From positions 23,826,499-23,890,498 of the forward strand of contig CM063107.1 of the NCBI GenBank assembly GCA_031841125.1: 64,000 nt of DNA. Direction: 5' to 3'. Shown piece after piece: positions 32,641 to 45,645 of this stretch. The DNA comes from Acanthococcus lagerstroemiae. Its lineage: Eukaryota > Arthropoda > Insecta > Hemiptera > Eriococcidae. Positions within the stretch are counted from its first letter, which is position 1; every line of letters begins with the position of its first letter. The notes beneath the pieces are model-generated. The model searched no databases. It saw only the letters and a program-made list of their open reading frames with translations, and was not told the DNA's origin. The translations under genes and the position numbers were made by a program.

Positions 32641-35306
32641 CCCTCGATTGGGGAACACTCGGAGCAAAGATTAGCCTATGTTTCTGGCTTTACCACAAAG
32701 GTACGTCTTTATGTCCTTAGCGAGAATTCACCGGGGGCTGGGCAAAAGCGAGAATGGGGGATGTAGCACCATGAGTTCTGACTTCAGGAAAATACTTATT
32801 TATATAAATGATGTTACACGACCATATCTATTTTCATATATTGTCGCCTCGGTTTAAATACCACGTAAGTCCAAAAATGCACAAACGTCAGAATAACACA
32901 AAAAACTGAATAGAAAATTTAGAATAATGACTTCCGAAGTTTGTAATTTCGCCACTGGGAATAGTAAAATGCGCTTTCGACTTACGAGGGTTTTAAATTT
33001 AAATTCCTTGATTTTTTTTACGTTAGAAACTACATAAAACCCGTTTTTCATCAATGTGGACTTACGTAGTATTCAAACCCAAGCGACAATATGTAATTTG
33101 CTGTGCTGTAACGAGAATCGATGCAACTATAGTAGACTCCCGATTATCCGCCTCGAATTTATCCGTCCGCCTTTCCAGGTTATCCGCCTAATCAAAAAGG
33201 CGGATAATCCGAAATCTTACTAAAATCATAGCCTTAGTCCTTGTCACAACAATACTAATGATTGAAAATTGATGCTTTTCACGTGGAAATCACTGGTATT
33301 AGAAACAGTCAGTACATATTTTGGTTTTCTTTACAAATGTTTGTCTTCCCTTCGTGCCATGAACAAACACCTGATTTATTTTTGAGTAATAACTATCACT
33401 AGTACTGATTCAATAAAATTTTTTCGCATTTCTCAATATTTTTGGATCAAATACATGTTTCAGGTCATTCCCTCTTTTTACGCCCTACTCCGTCCCATGA
33501 GGGTATAATCGGATCTGTTGTTGTAACAACTGTGTCCGAACTTATCCCAGTTCGAAGACGCCACAAAGCTTAAGATCTCAAATTATAAAATTTTTGACAG
33601 CATCCATGCTTCAGAACTGAAATATTTACATGATCTTAAAAGTTTTAAGTTTTCAAAAAGTCTTTTTATCGTCCGAAGCCTAATCAGCCTGAAAGTATAA
33701 AGGGTCAGGAAAAAGTTTTAAAGGTTTAGCACTTAAATTGTATGTTCGAAAAACTGAAAATTTAGAACAATTCTGAGAGGGTAGAAGGTTCTTACCCTAG
33801 CATTGAAGATTGGTGAGTCTTAGCTGGTCTTAAGAATCACTCCTCCTCCCTCCGCGAAGGGAAAAACTGGATAGTATTTTGATGATCAAATTCGTCCGAT
33901 CGAAAATTCTCGATGTGTTGAAAAAAATTCATCTCATTTGGAATGCATTTTTATTTTCTACGTTATTAAGAAAGTAGTCGATGGTACGAATCATCCAAGG
34001 CTTTCAATATTTCATTTTTATCTACTCACTTCAGTTACCGTCGTGAAGAATAGAAACGTATTTTGTTTCTAAGTTATCCAGGTTTATAAGATTGCCTAAG
34101 GGTTTTTAAAATATCATCGTTGTGTTATTGAAACCTCTTAAGTCCGAAAACCAAACTTCTTTTGGAGACATAAGAGAACTGTTTTGAAAAATAATCATCG
34201 TTCAAATGCGATTTTTTTTTCAATTGTTCAGTAAGTTGTTTTACCTATCCCTATAAAAATTATGACGTTCTAAACCTTACTCATTGAATTATTGAGGTTT
34301 TAATTCTATTTTTCACGATTTATGAGGTTTTCATACTATATTTTCTGAACTTTAAAGTTTTGGTTATTACACTTCTAGAACATACTAGGTTTTGTTTTTA
34401 AATTATTTTTTCCCCTTTCTTTACTAATAAACAAAGCCGCCGAAAAGAAGGGATTTTCTGGGACAGTTCGCCTGGGGCCCTGTGATAGCAGGGCCTTCAA
34501 AAGACCATTTTATCATGAACATGAACATAAAAATCTAGAAAATCTTTACTTATATCCCGCTTGCAAATAGGACCACCTACCAACTCCTAAGACGTGCTGG
34601 TAACATTGGGAAAGGGCGCGTGTCTCTCGGAAAGATTTAATTTTCTTGATTTAGGGGAAAAAATCAAAGGGTCGAGCTTTCATTTTTTGCTCGCGTACTG
34701 AACTTTTGAGGAGGAAATTTTCATCGTGCCTTGGGTATCCTCTCTCTCTAAACCCAAAACTGCCCAATTCTCGGGGCAAATTATGAACAAAAACTCTGAA
34801 CTAGTTTTCTGTTAATGTGTGGAAATTCATTTTACAGTTTCGAAAATAGGACCCCGTACTTGGGCATTTCTCGTGTTCTTTAAATTTATTGAAACCAACT
34901 TTCCCCCATCAGTTTTGTATTCCAGGTTGAAGTACTTAGATGTACTCTGCGTGAGGTTCTTTGGCCAGGAATATCGTTGGGAACAAACTATAGTGGACTA
35001 ATTTTCTTCTACTTAGACAAACATCCGAAGAAAGAGTAAAATGTGAATCTGTTTGCCCCCTGTTTGAGACGAAGTCGAAAGAGTAGATATCTGTATTTCT
35101 TCTTCTTTCTTGGTTAATGTAGAGCAATTGATTTACAGTCAGAGACGTAGCTAGCAAGTTCTTTTTTTTTAGAGGAGAGGAAGTGTGGAGCCCGCAAAAG
35201 TGACATCTAAAATAAATAATTTCAGTTAAAAGCTCGAAAAAATTCTTTACGTTCCCAATTTTACCGACTGATTACTAGAATTGGCTGAGTGGGGAAGGGG
35301 GCGGGA
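32641..35306. other. Unassigned DNA with one mini-element
   Basis: No gene recognised. 32820-32880 and 33050-33100 share inverted words (CATATTGTCGCCTCGGTTT / AAACCCAAGCGACAATATG) enclosing about 250 bp, possibly a decayed inverted-repeat element. Part of 33600-33850 resembles the AGTCTT-type periodic sequence. Confidence 0.3.
33132..33220. mobile_element. Mini inverted-repeat element (pogo/Tigger-like ends), copy 2
   Basis: 89 bp, beginning GTAGACTCCCGATTATCCGC and ending AGGCGGATAATCCGAAATC TTAC, an imperfect inverted repeat, with TA on both sides (33130-33131 and 33221-33222). TA duplication and the CGATTATCCGC core fit a pogo/Tigger-type Tc1/mariner element. The 18122 copy is related. 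Confidence 0.65.
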
Positions 35307-35308
35307 TA

Positions 35309-36032
35309 GAGACCGGATTTTTCGGCATTGAAACGTGTGAATTTCGACACCAAAATCGGAAAATTCGGCATCATTCGGCATTTAAAGAAAAAAAAGTGGG
35401 AAAAATCAATTTTTATTTCATTTACGTATTCGATAATTATAGAGAATCACAAATCAAAGTAGTAGATAGGCTCAACTCTTGCCTGAATGTTTTAATTCTA
35501 ATTACAAGTGTAAATGTTGATAGAAATAAAAGAAGAGAAAAAGCAGTGGCCTCAAAAGGTTGTTTTTAAGGGGGGAGGGGGGGGGGGTACAAAAATTTGA
35601 AATTAAAGTCGACATACAAGAAGAATGTTTTCTTCGTAATTGTTTCGAGACTTCTTTTTAATAACTTGCTGAATACTCAATTTTCATTTTTATTCACGGC
35701 GGAATGGGGGGGAGGGGGTAAATGATACTATGTGCCCCTCGGCGAGACTTACTCTGACATGTGGAAATAGTGCATAACGGCTATATTTGATAATTCGATA
35801 GTCGTTAGTGTCATATTCGAGCCGTATTACAGTACTTCATTCCTTAATTTCATTCGAGAACAACGATTTTTTGTCGATTTAGCATTTTTTGACATTTTTT
35901 TCGTTCTTGGCATTTTTCTGCGAAATATAATTTTTTATATACGTCCCATTTCTCATGATTCGAACTTCATTTTCACTCACATTGATTTCGCCCTCAAGGA
36001 AAAAAGTGGCCAATGCCGAGGAATCCGGTCTC
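35309..36032. mobile_element. Tc1/mariner-type non-autonomous element with TA duplication
   Basis: Terminal 22 bases GAGACCGGATTTTTCGGCAT... (35309-35330) match the inverted right end (36011-36032, ...GAGGAATCCGGTCTC) at 20 of 22 positions. TA flanks both sides. 724 bp with no transposase frame. A G-rich run at 35570-35588 lies inside. Confidence 0.88.
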
Positions 36033-36039
36033 TAATAAT

Positions 36040-37060
36040 AAACAACTGTTTTGGAAAACACCTGCTAGATACATAGCTTATATTGCAGCTGAAAAACTGA
36101 ATCCGTATAATTCAATTCGCACGTGAATTATTTTGAATTCGATTGTAGAATTTAAGACATTCTTCAAAACGATATAAAACGACAGTTCGGAATCGTATTT
36201 AATTTGTCTCTCATTTCACTATTACTCTTTGTTGAACCGAACTCGGTTCACTGATTCCAGAACATTTATTCTATAAAGTTTATATTCGTTATTAATGGTA
36301 ATATGTTTTACAACTACCATACACATCGATATTAAAAAGACCTACTGATTCCGTCGAGTTTCTGTTGTAATAATACTGCTGTAAGGAACACTGAAATTTA
36401 TGGGTCAAACTTTCAAATCCGATAACGTTTTTTGGTTCTGAATGAATTTACTTCGAAATCAGAATTCCTGTCCACGGCTATTCGGTAATTTGAGGCCTCT
36501 TCTATCACTCATCGCAGACCGTAGGTGACGGATTTTGTCCTCATCCTGCCAAAGTAGGAGGATAAGAACCTCCTCCCCCCGCCCCCGTAAAAAGTTGCGA
36601 GTCCAAGCTGTCTATCTGACCTGTTTGCCCTTCTGCTTGTGTTCCTGCCTCTCGGTCTACTTGTCTATCTGTTCTTATATGTGATAAAAGCCCAGTACTT
36701 CGAAAACATTTTTTTTTGTTTTCTGTATTTAAGATGATGTGAGTATTTTGAGTCAAAGGCATTCAGAAAACACCCTTAGCCGTCTTCCCTGTGAATGGGA
36801 AGATATGGAACCGAAAGTCAATATCCAAAATCTCTCTTACTTTGTATTTTACGTGTTTTTCTCCGTTTTCTGGTCACTACCTACAGAACCTAAGGCATCC
36901 ATATAGAAAAAAAGGGTCCGAGAGTTAGGATTCCAGATTTGAGAACCAAAATTACTGTACATTTCTACGAGATGAAAAGCACATAACTTTTTTTAGACCG
37001 TTTTCGTATAACATTTCATTCTTTTGGCTAGAACAGGTTACGGGTTGGGTTGTATGTTGT
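36040..37060. other. Unassigned DNA
   Basis: No related copies in the window. A CTGT/TCTG-rich patch lies at 36600-36690. No open frame worth calling. Confidence 0.3.
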
Positions 37061-37061
37061 T

Positions 37062-37290
37062 AGCAAAGTAAACAAAATAGAACAAAGAATTCAGAGCAAG
37101 AATAGCAAGCGCACAGAGGGCATCTTGGGCGCTAACACCCAGTTTAAAAAGTGAAAATCCACCTGAAAACAGAAATGAAAGTCTTAGAAATGTCTTAACT
37201 CTGGTACCCTGCTATGGCTGCCAAACGCTTTCGCTAACGAAAAAACAAGTGTTGCAGCTCAGAAGAGAACTCTATACGCCATGTTAATGA
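37062..37290 (+). pseudogene. LINE RT C-terminal fragment
   Basis: Forward-strand frames read EQRIQSKNSKRTEGIL and then RNVLTLVPCYGCQTLSLTKK, QVLQLRRELYTPC. This is the thumb motif YGCQTWSLT of RTE/CR1-like reverse transcriptases with small changes. The segment abuts the Copia relic on the opposite strand. Confidence 0.7.
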
Positions 37291-37595
37291 GCATTCTGAA
37301 CATTAGGCGGAACCGCCTCCCGAAATGGGACATTTATTTTGGTGTCGGGTTTCACAACTTCTGAATTGTTTTCCACGGAGCCACGTACATCTGATTCTTT
37401 CTCTCTGAGTCTTCGCTCTTGGTTTGTAACCTTACGAGCTTCGGCGGGTGTTTTGTGGCACTTTGTATCGATGAACCCAAAACGTTTCAGTACTTTTCTG
37501 GCAGAGTCCCCTTGAGTAATGTTCATTATCCGTTGCTTCCAATCTCTTTTGATCTTCATTCCAAGGAATGACTTCAGTTTTCCAAGATCTGTCAT
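37284..37595 (-). pseudogene. Copia-type LTR retrotransposon, RT end fragment
   Basis: The frame reads MTDLGKLKSFLGMKIKRDWK, IMNITQGDSARKVLKRFGF and, at its end, VPFREAV. This matches the Copia RT end (TDLG-LK-FLG-I, Q..Y..K.L..FGM, FREA.GSL) and breaks off before the RNase H. No LTRs were found nearby, so this is an isolated fragment. Confidence 0.88.
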
Positions 37596-37596
37596 T

Positions 37597-37755
37597 TTAA
37601 ATAATGAGTGAATGACTAAGTAAGTGAGTGAATCACTGAATCACTGAGTAAGTGATTGAGTAACTGGGTGAATCACTAAAATGGGTGAGCTAATGACTGA
37701 GTGAATCACCGACTTATTGAGTGAGTGAGTGACGGAGTGAGGAAGTGAATGATCA
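37597..37755. repeat. Degenerate GAGT/GAAT tetranucleotide microsatellite
   Basis: Runs such as GAGTGAATGACTAAGTAAGT and GAGTGAGTGAGTGACGGAGT. It starts directly after the Copia fragment ends. Confidence 0.85.
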
Positions 37756-37969
37756 ACTACATTACAGATTGTAACTCTGATCGAGGGGAATATTTCATTT
37801 ACAGGCATACTAAGACATCTAAAGATATTATGAAAACGAAAGCGTTTATCGAAAAAACTATTAGGACAAAATTTATAGTACATAAAATTTTCCTTCCATT
37901 AAGACCATTTTCATTTCAATCTGATGAATTTTCGTAAAATATTTAGGGTTTCAATAATGCCTTTTTTTC

Positions 37970-38515
37970 ACGTGCCTAAAATAATATAGGGCAACTCTTT
38001 CACGCTGGCAGTCCAAATAGTCATTGAAATTTGAAATTCAACACGTTTGCTACCGACTTTCCGATTTTCAAAATGTCTTTCACATTTAAGCTTTGTTTTG
38101 CCTTTCAAATAACGTTCGATACTCAGCTTGAAACCTTCTGCTTTTGACTGACTAGTCTTTAATAGGGGTCCAGGGTACTCCATTTTCCGAAACGAAATTT
38201 GACTTTCATTTTGGAAAGGTGGAGAAGAAAAATTTACCGAAATATATTTTTAGAACACTAAAAATTTGCCGACAAAATGTTTAAAGAATTAAAAATTCGT
38301 CAATTTTTAATCGAAATATTTTTTAATTGAAAAAGAAAATAAATAAACAAACAAACATGCATAAAAAATGAAAATTCAAATGAACAGTTTCAAAATTTGC
38401 CGATTGTCGAATTATTGGGGAGAGGGTCAAATGAACAGCCTTAAAATTTGCCGACTGCCAAATTATTGCGGGGTGTGTGTTTCAACCCCCCCCCCCTCCC
38501 ATATTTTCGTTCCTG
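37970..38515 (-). mobile_element. Composite repeat, partial inverted copy (B and A)
   Basis: Inverted B (38020-38185: TTGCTACCGACTTTCCGATT, TTTTGACTGACTAGTC) joined to inverted A (38190-38515, ending TTTTCGTTCCTG). The B/A joint GGGTACTCCATTTTCCGAAA is the same as in copies 1 and 2. C, D and the second A are missing. A short stretch (AAATTTGCCGACTGCCAAAT) is repeated twice within A. Confidence 0.7.
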
Positions 38516-40250
38516 GATTCAGTTCAACCGAAAACGAATAGAAATTCATGTTTAACCTTACTGGAAAAAGTATCTCCCAAGTATTGCTTCCTCTATAATC
38601 TCAAAATCTCAAATCTAAATCACGTAACGTGATGCGAAAAGTTTGAGAATTCAAACCCTGAAAACTGACAAATATATTGAGCACCCCGCGATTAGCACTC
38701 TCTAACCCTTTTCACGTCTTATTGTCCGTAATGAAATTAACAAAGTTCAGGATAGTCTAAATCTCGCCGAATTCTAAAAATGAATCTACAATCATTTCTA
38801 GAAACATTTATAACTTCTTAACGGACATGCGATAGAGGGCATATTTGATAAGTCACGTCTTGGTGCCACCGAGATAATTCAACTACGCTTCCTTCCTTAA
38901 TAAAAACGTCTTCCTTAGTTTATTTTCTCCAAGGTTCGCGGAAAACAAACTCGGAAAATCCATTAAGATAATGAAAATTAAAACAGCTCGCCACCCGAGG
39001 GGTTAACAAAACGTAAATCAAAATAATGCGGGGAAAATATACGAACAAAAATCATCTTTGATTCGATTCCTAAACTGGTCATCGTTTGTGGACCACTTCG
39101 CGAACAGTATTTTCAGACTCGTCCGGAGTAATTATTCGCAAGCTAATTAGATTAAGAAGCGCGATATTAACCTCCGAAAAAAGTGATAGTCGGAATTATA
39201 CAATCTGTGGCTAACGGATTAATCTGACCGTGGTTGACCGAAGAATTTTGCAAGCTGTGTAGTCAGTACTCGGCTCTTATATTTGAAAATTTCACGAAGC
39301 TCTTTGAATATTGCAAATTATAATCGTATTTGCCCGATGCAAAGAATGCACCAGATATTTATCAATTCGAATAATTTCTAGGCATACGCGAGATTTCACT
39401 GGTTGAATCTAAACGTGAATGTCGAATCTCAGACTGACGGAAAGCATTATTCGATGATTATGCAACAGAGTCTCACTTGGGTGCTTTCAGTCGAACAAAT
39501 TATACGTCTATAAGAAAAACAGTGATTTGGATTGCGCAGAAGTGATACGCCGTGCAATTCAAAATATAATATGCAAAAATTTGATTAATTAATTTGAATA
39601 ACTTGAATAATGTAAAAAATAGCATCGTGAAATTGTAGAAACTACGGATTTTAGGTGTACTTTTAAGTAGCATAATTCTTATAATGTCTTCTAGAGACGT
39701 ATTGCAGCTGCAATCATTTGGGGAGAAGATCTTTTTTTTTTCAAGTTCCAAATGTCAATCTGACTAACTGTAAGACTCCGGAGGTAGACAAGAAATCTAA
39801 GGCTCCTCATCAGATTGATTTATCCTGAATTAAATTCTCTGCAAACTGCTGCGGTTAATTTAAATCAGAATAATAGACTAATATAATGAGCTACGATAGA
39901 TTAACAAATTTATGAGAGGCTGAATAGTACTGTAGCCTTAAGGACTGATCAACATAATCCCTAGAAATCCGAGCATCCCGAAGATTCACAGGGGGTTAGC
40001 ACCCCAAAATTGAATGTACGGCAATAAGTCGAGAAATATTTACTTTATCGAAAAAAGTTGCTAGCAAAAAATGTTCCTAAGGCGATTTTACATCAGGAGG
40101 GCTACATTTAATTTTTTCCTTGATACCCCAGCCCAAGCCGGTCTGCAGCCAGCCGTGGGGCTTAATAGCTGCATACCCCCCCTCCCCCCAGATTCCATCG
40201 GTCACAATAACTTCAATCGTCGGACCACCGATCATAACAAAACGGGTAAA
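38516..40250. other. Unassigned, apparently single-copy DNA
   Basis: No element recognised. 38700-39470 has balanced composition and no repeat relatives here, so it could hold host non-coding sequence. The minus frame 39500-39751 has no motif. Confidence 0.3.
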
Positions 40251-40259
40251 TTTTCAAAC

Positions 40260-43200
40260 ATTAATATTAAAGAAAATTATTTGAACCTCAATATTTTTAC
40301 TTTTAATACGCAAGGGTTGGCTCCTAAGGAAAGATTTTACTAGAATTTAAACGGGCAACCGAACTAATTGAAGTTTATGTGTTAGGCTTAACAGAAATCA
40401 GGAAAAATGGGAAAAAGTTACAAAAAAGAGAAAACGGCAATTATCTTCTTTATTCCAGTCAGACGAAGGGCTTCACAGGGACGGGTTTTTATGTGCATAA
40501 AAGTGGCCAAGTAAAGTCAAGGAAGTGAAATGAATTTCGGAAAGGATAAGTTTGTTAAAATTAGCTGTGGACTCAGAAACAAAACCACTATTAATTCAGG
40601 TGTGCGCCCCTACATTTCAAGCTAATGTAGAGGAACTAGAAGAGTTCTACGAATTCCTTCAAGGAACAGTCGAAAGAGAACGAGAATATTACACTCTTAT
40701 AATGGGGGACCTAAGCGCAAAACTTGGGGATAAATTGGATATCAGTATTTATAATAGTGCAGGTAAATTTTGCTCAGGCGACTCCGCGAACAGAAACGGG
40801 GAATACCTGTTAAACTTCACGGAGGATGGATCCTGGAAAATTGTGAACTTTTTTTTTTATAAGAAAAGGAAAACAAAAAATGGACCTGATGCTCTCCTGT
40901 TGGGAATACAAAAAATGAAATCGAATACTTTTTGGTTTTTGACATGAGAATAGTTAAAGACATAAATAGTTGTGACGAACTAGTCTTTCCTTCAAACCAT
41001 CGTGCCCTACAAATAAAATTAAACATACCTAGAAGGGGTAGAGTTAAAAACTACAAAGAAAAAGGAAATCCCAATATTCAGAATTCAGGAAGCCAAAAAC
41101 ATAGAAAAGTATGAAATTCTACACATAGAAAACAACACAAGGGAAAGAAAATTAAAAGGAACTAGAAATAATAAAGGCAAAAACAAAACAAAACAACCTA
41201 ATAAACACAACAACCAACTTCCAAAGTGAGAACTTATTCCAACTAATAACATAACCCCCACGGAATGGACGGACTGCACAATTACAGACAACCATAATAG
41301 GAGCACACAACTAATATCACTCACTGATTGGACAGACTGCATATGAAGGCAACCAATAGGAGCAATGGACTAAACAGGTTTACCATACGGTACTACTATC
41401 GACTATAGCTACAGGACCACAAGAGACAAGACTTATTTAGTGTATGATGGTATAACAGTCGAAAGCCCTCTGGAATACAGAAGAAAAAAAGTGAATTGGC
41501 ACACCCTACACACGGAAATTACCAAGTTCACTCACTCTCAAAAATGGACACTTGGTAAGGTAAATTGGAAGATGGAAAGCGAGATACAAAAAGCATATAA
41601 TAAATTAGAAAAATCTTGAGCAAAGTGTATGTGTAATAATTTTGCGGTAGAGGAGTCAAACTTGAGCACAAAAATAAAATTTCGGCAACATCTAAAGAAC
41701 TCTGCGAAAAAATTAATTTTTTGGCAAGAGCTGAAAATAAGCCTTAGATGGAAAAAATAGAGTTAGTGGAACTCTGGAAAACAGTGAAAAAGAAAGTTAA
41801 AGAGGACATTATGGAAATTCGATACCGAGAGAATGTACAATCAATCAAAGATTCAGGGGCTGTGAAGAAAACTAAAAAAGAAATCTTCAAGGATCTTAAT
41901 CTGACTCTCAAAATCAAACATAAATTTGGAAAATTAGAGTTCAACAGAAATGGGATCGTCTAGGTGACGACGGACTTCTACCAGAAGTTACACGAAGGGG
42001 AGGCGACTGAAAGCGAAATCTGTAAATTGGAGGGAAAATAAAATGAGGAAGAAATTCCCCAAATATTGGAAGAGGAGGTTTTCTCGGTCCTGAGTAAATT
42101 AAAGGTTGGAAAATCCGCAGTCTGGACGAGATAGGAAATAAAGAACTTGAAACATTTGCCATCGAGTTGGCACCGGTAGTTACAGTAATCTTTAACATGA
42201 TTCTAGAGAAAGAGGTGATCCCCCCCCCCCCACACACACACACAGTGGAAATTAACCGAAATCGTATCATTATTTAAGAAAGGGGACAAAGCAGATACGA
42301 ACAACTACAGGCCCATAAGCTTGACCTCCAATTTGGGGGAAATTTGGGCAAAAATGATCGAAAATTGCATGTACCCCATCTTGGACTTTAACCAAAGACC
42401 CGAACAGGCAAGCTTTGGAAAAGGTTATTCGACAATAGATCAAATATTTGTTATTTACCAAATTATTGAAAAGTCGAAAGAATTTCATCAAAATTTAAAT
42501 ATATTACTGATTGACTTTCAAAAAGCTTTTGACTCGATCTCCTTACCTGCACTGTGGAGGACTCTAAGGAGATAAAGTGTTCCCAACAAAATGATTGGAT
42601 TCATTAAAAAAAATGTACAAAAATGCCTAAAGATGGGTGCGTTTAAACAAAACGGGGCAATACTTCGAAATTCATAGAGGTGTAAAACAAGGGGACCTCT
42701 TATCACCAAATCTGTTCAACAGCTTACTGGAAGAAGTTCTTTATAACTTGAATTGGGAAGACAGGGACCTAAAAACAGACAGTCTGGTTAAATAACTTAC
42801 GGTTTGCGGACGATGTCGCCTTGATGGCCCGGGACGGAGCGGACCTCCAAACAATGGCCAAAGAACTGGAACAGGAAGGGTTGAAAGTTGGTTTGAAAAT
42901 GAATACTAGCAAAACAGTGTTGATTACAAATCAAAGAATAGCACCAAAAATCAAGCTGGGTACGGAGGAAATTGGAGTAGAAGATAGCACCTTGTATTTA
43001 GGACAAACAATATCTTTTAAAGATAATACGGAATAGGAACTGAGTAGAAGAAAAGCGCAGGCTTGGAAAAGTTTCTGGTCGTTAAAACAGATATACAAGA
43101 GCAAAATGCCGGTAAATCTGAAAGTCAAAGTGTTGAAAGGGTGTACACTACCAGTCCTGACCTACGAAGCACAGATGTGGACAACTACAGAAGTATAAAT

Positions 43201-43630
43201 TTTAAAAACGGCAAGAACCCAAATTGCCACGGAGCGATCGATTTTGGGAATGAAAATAAAGGATAGATCAAGAAATACCGAAGTAAGAAGTCAACCGGAG
43301 CAAAAGATTGTAGGTACATTGCTAAAAAATTAAAGTTTGATTATGAGGACATGTTGCCAGAGAAGGTGCAGGAAGGTGGGGAAGAAGGGTATTGGACTGG
43401 TATCCTAGGGAGGGAAGGAGAACCCAAGGAAGATCCTTGAAAAGGTGGCACGACAAACTGAAAAATGTAGGGGCCTAGGCTTTGGATAAGGGGACCAAGA
43501 AATAGGAACCGTTGGAGAAGGGTGGGGAAGACCTATGCCCGCTCATGGGCGCACAAATACTTATCGAAACCAGGTGTAGTAATTTCATTTTGATACTGTG
43601 AAAGGTTCTGATAAAAAATAAAAATAATGC
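40260..43630 (+). pseudogene. RTE/CR1-like LINE, nearly complete, with insertion
   Basis: Endonuclease: LNIFTFNTQGLAPKERFY (40280), then LTEIRKNGKK, and in 40552-40947 LLIQVCAPTFQANVEELEEF and LIMGDLSAKLGDK (the GDFNAK motif as GDLSAK). RT: VFSVLSKLKVGKS, NNYRPISLTSNLG, ASFGKGYSTIDQI, LLIDFQKAFDSI and an intact FADD (42803-42814). Thumb: MPVNLKVKVLKGCTLPVLTY. C-terminus about 43550, followed by an A-rich tail (GATAAAAAATAAAAATAATG). At least ten frameshifts or stops. A MITE arm (41160-41565) and a CA run (42221-42244) interrupt it. Confidence 0.88.
41160..41565 (+). mobile_element. One-armed copy of the 810-1319 foldback MITE
   Basis: Matches the loop and right arm of the 810-1319 element: ACTAGAAATAATAAAGGCAA, ACCATACGGTACT, GAGACAAGACTTATTTAG and GAATTGGCACACCCTAC. 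It interrupts LINE coding sequence. The left arm is missing. Confidence 0.8.
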
Positions 43631-44610
43631 CCCAAACTGACTGGAAAACCTCAGACCTCTTTCTTAATATCTTCACCTACCCATCCCTATTTTTCCTTCC
43701 CTTGCCTCAATCTTCAAATACTATGCTTCGATTTTGTTTTTGTGCTTTTTCAGCATTAGAAAGGACTTTCTTATTACAACTTTTCGAATTATAATCCCCC
43801 TTCATTATTGGCCGCTTCTAGCTGTGGGAAGGGATTCTATTTTTTTTTTTCTTAAATAAATAAATAAACTTGGTGTCGAAAAAGTCATCAGATCGAGAAA
43901 CTGATAAGGAGGAATTATTCAGGGTCACAGAATTTGTTTTTCTTATTAAGTAGTCTTTAAATTAGAAGTTGTGGCCATTGGGAGGAGATGGGGCGCAGAA
44001 ATGCGTGAGATTTAATATTGACGTTGTTTCATGAATCTATCATTTCGTAAGTTCAAAGGTTTTCTGACATACTCATAACGAGAAAATTGGAGAATGAAAG
44101 GCTTCTTTTGCTCCAGAACTGAAATGTTGACCCATGAATGGAGCTGTATCTACTGAGTCGCTTGAGATTTTCTATGTTCGCATTTTTCCTATAAATTGCC
44201 TTCGCTATAGCGCTAATTGCTAGTGGTTTCGAGAAACAATTATTTCAAATATCCCTTCTTTATCGAATAACTGAGACATAATAAATAATATAGGTGAACA
44301 ATATCGTGTTTTAAAAACTTTTATCACTAAACTAAAATGAATATGATATAGCAATTGCATTGGTCAGGAGTTAAATAAAATGTCTATGCAGTGGAAATGA
44401 AGGGGACCTTGGGAATGAAGTAGTTACAATCTCGCATGTTCGAAAAATAGCAATTTTTTACACAAATTGTAAAATGAGATTTGAACTGATTTCTTTCTTC
44501 AAAATGCGACAGTAAACAATGCATTTATAATATAACCAACAAGAGTTACGTAACTATTTATTACCCCTCCTCAATACTGTAGGGGCTAAACAAAATCGGA
44601 AGATTTGAAT
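43631..44610. other. Unassigned DNA
   Basis: No element or frame recognised. Confidence 0.3.
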
Positions 44611-45128
44611 TGAGGAGCCCCATTCCAAATGGCCCTTAGTCCAAAAACCAAAATTTTGGGAAATCGAAAAACTTTGCTAACTGTTTGTGTTGAGAAGTTG
44701 AAATTTCGGAGGTGGCTACACTAGTCCTTCAGTGATACAACCCCGCAAACGAAAAATCGTCATCGTTACGTAGTGTTGAGATATACGCGTCAATGTGAAT
44801 AAAAGTCAGGGACTAAGGTCACTTTTACCCCACAAATTGTAGAGATGAACGTGTTTAATGTCATCTGTGCTTCCCATTATTTCAGTCACGAATTTCAAAA
44901 CAACGTACGAATCTCCCTTGCGAAAATGATAAACCAATACGAAAAAATAAAATATAACAATCAACAAAGTCACGTATTTTGAACACAATTATCTCAGAAT
45001 AGAATTGGTATTTCAGAGTGAAGCGAATTTTGCCAGGATACTTCGCAGTTTGGCCACCAGATATCGCTAAAATCTCATTTTCGACAATTTTAGACTAAGA
45101 ACCGTTTAAAATGGGGCTCTTTAATTGT
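44611..45128. mobile_element. Short DNA element with about 35-bp inverted repeats
   Basis: GAGGAGCCCCATTCCAAATG, CCTTAGTCCAAAA at the left pairs with TTTTAGACTAAGAAC, TTTAAAATGGGGCTCTTT at the right. AATT flanks both ends. No transposase; the only frame (44806-44988 minus) is short and without motif. Confidence 0.75.
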
Positions 45129-45149
45129 AATTTTAATTTTTTTAAATTT

Positions 45150-45645
45150 TTGTTACAATTCCCAATAAAGTGGTGTTATTATTCAGAAAGAGTGGTAGTA
45201 CCTACATGTAATACTGAAAAGTTGAATTTGCTGTTTTCTGAAGGAATGGCGTAAATTTTTGTTACCAGGGCTTTTAGTCCATTGTCATGGTCAGTCTTTA
45301 ACTGGTGCAAAGATATGTGCTTTATACATTTTTCAACCTCACAAATGGCAATAGTGGTACAGGTTTGATCCCTAAACACGATCCAGGTGCCATATCGTAG
45401 TTATTGGCTTATGTAATGGCACACTTTTTAAAAATTCCCTGAAAAAAGAAATTCTTGAAGGTGTTTTGTCCGTAGTCATGGATGTCAGTGTTTTCGCCAT
45501 GGACAAGATGTCTATTATTGTGAACAAAAGTTGCCCCCCCCAAATTTTAATAAACTAAGAATTATGGGGGGGGGAGTCTAACAAAAGAGAAATGCTACTG
45601 CCGTCATATCCTCAGTTTTTGAAAAATGACCCATATTCATTCTAG
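45150..45645 (+). repeat. Relative of the 58637-59391 element
   Basis: Shared, in order, with 58880-59390: GGTGTTATTATTCAGAAAG, GCTTTATACATTTTTCAAC, ACGATCCAGGTG and GAAATTCTTG. It ends TTTTTGAAAAATGACCCAT where the other copy ends in GAATGACCC. Diverged, no open frame conserved between copies. Confidence 0.65.

Noticed and set aside
42221..42244. C-run and CA-repeat in the LINE as part of a protein (PPPPHTHTQ)
   Set aside because: Microsatellite expansion inside a decayed RT frame, not a protein feature.
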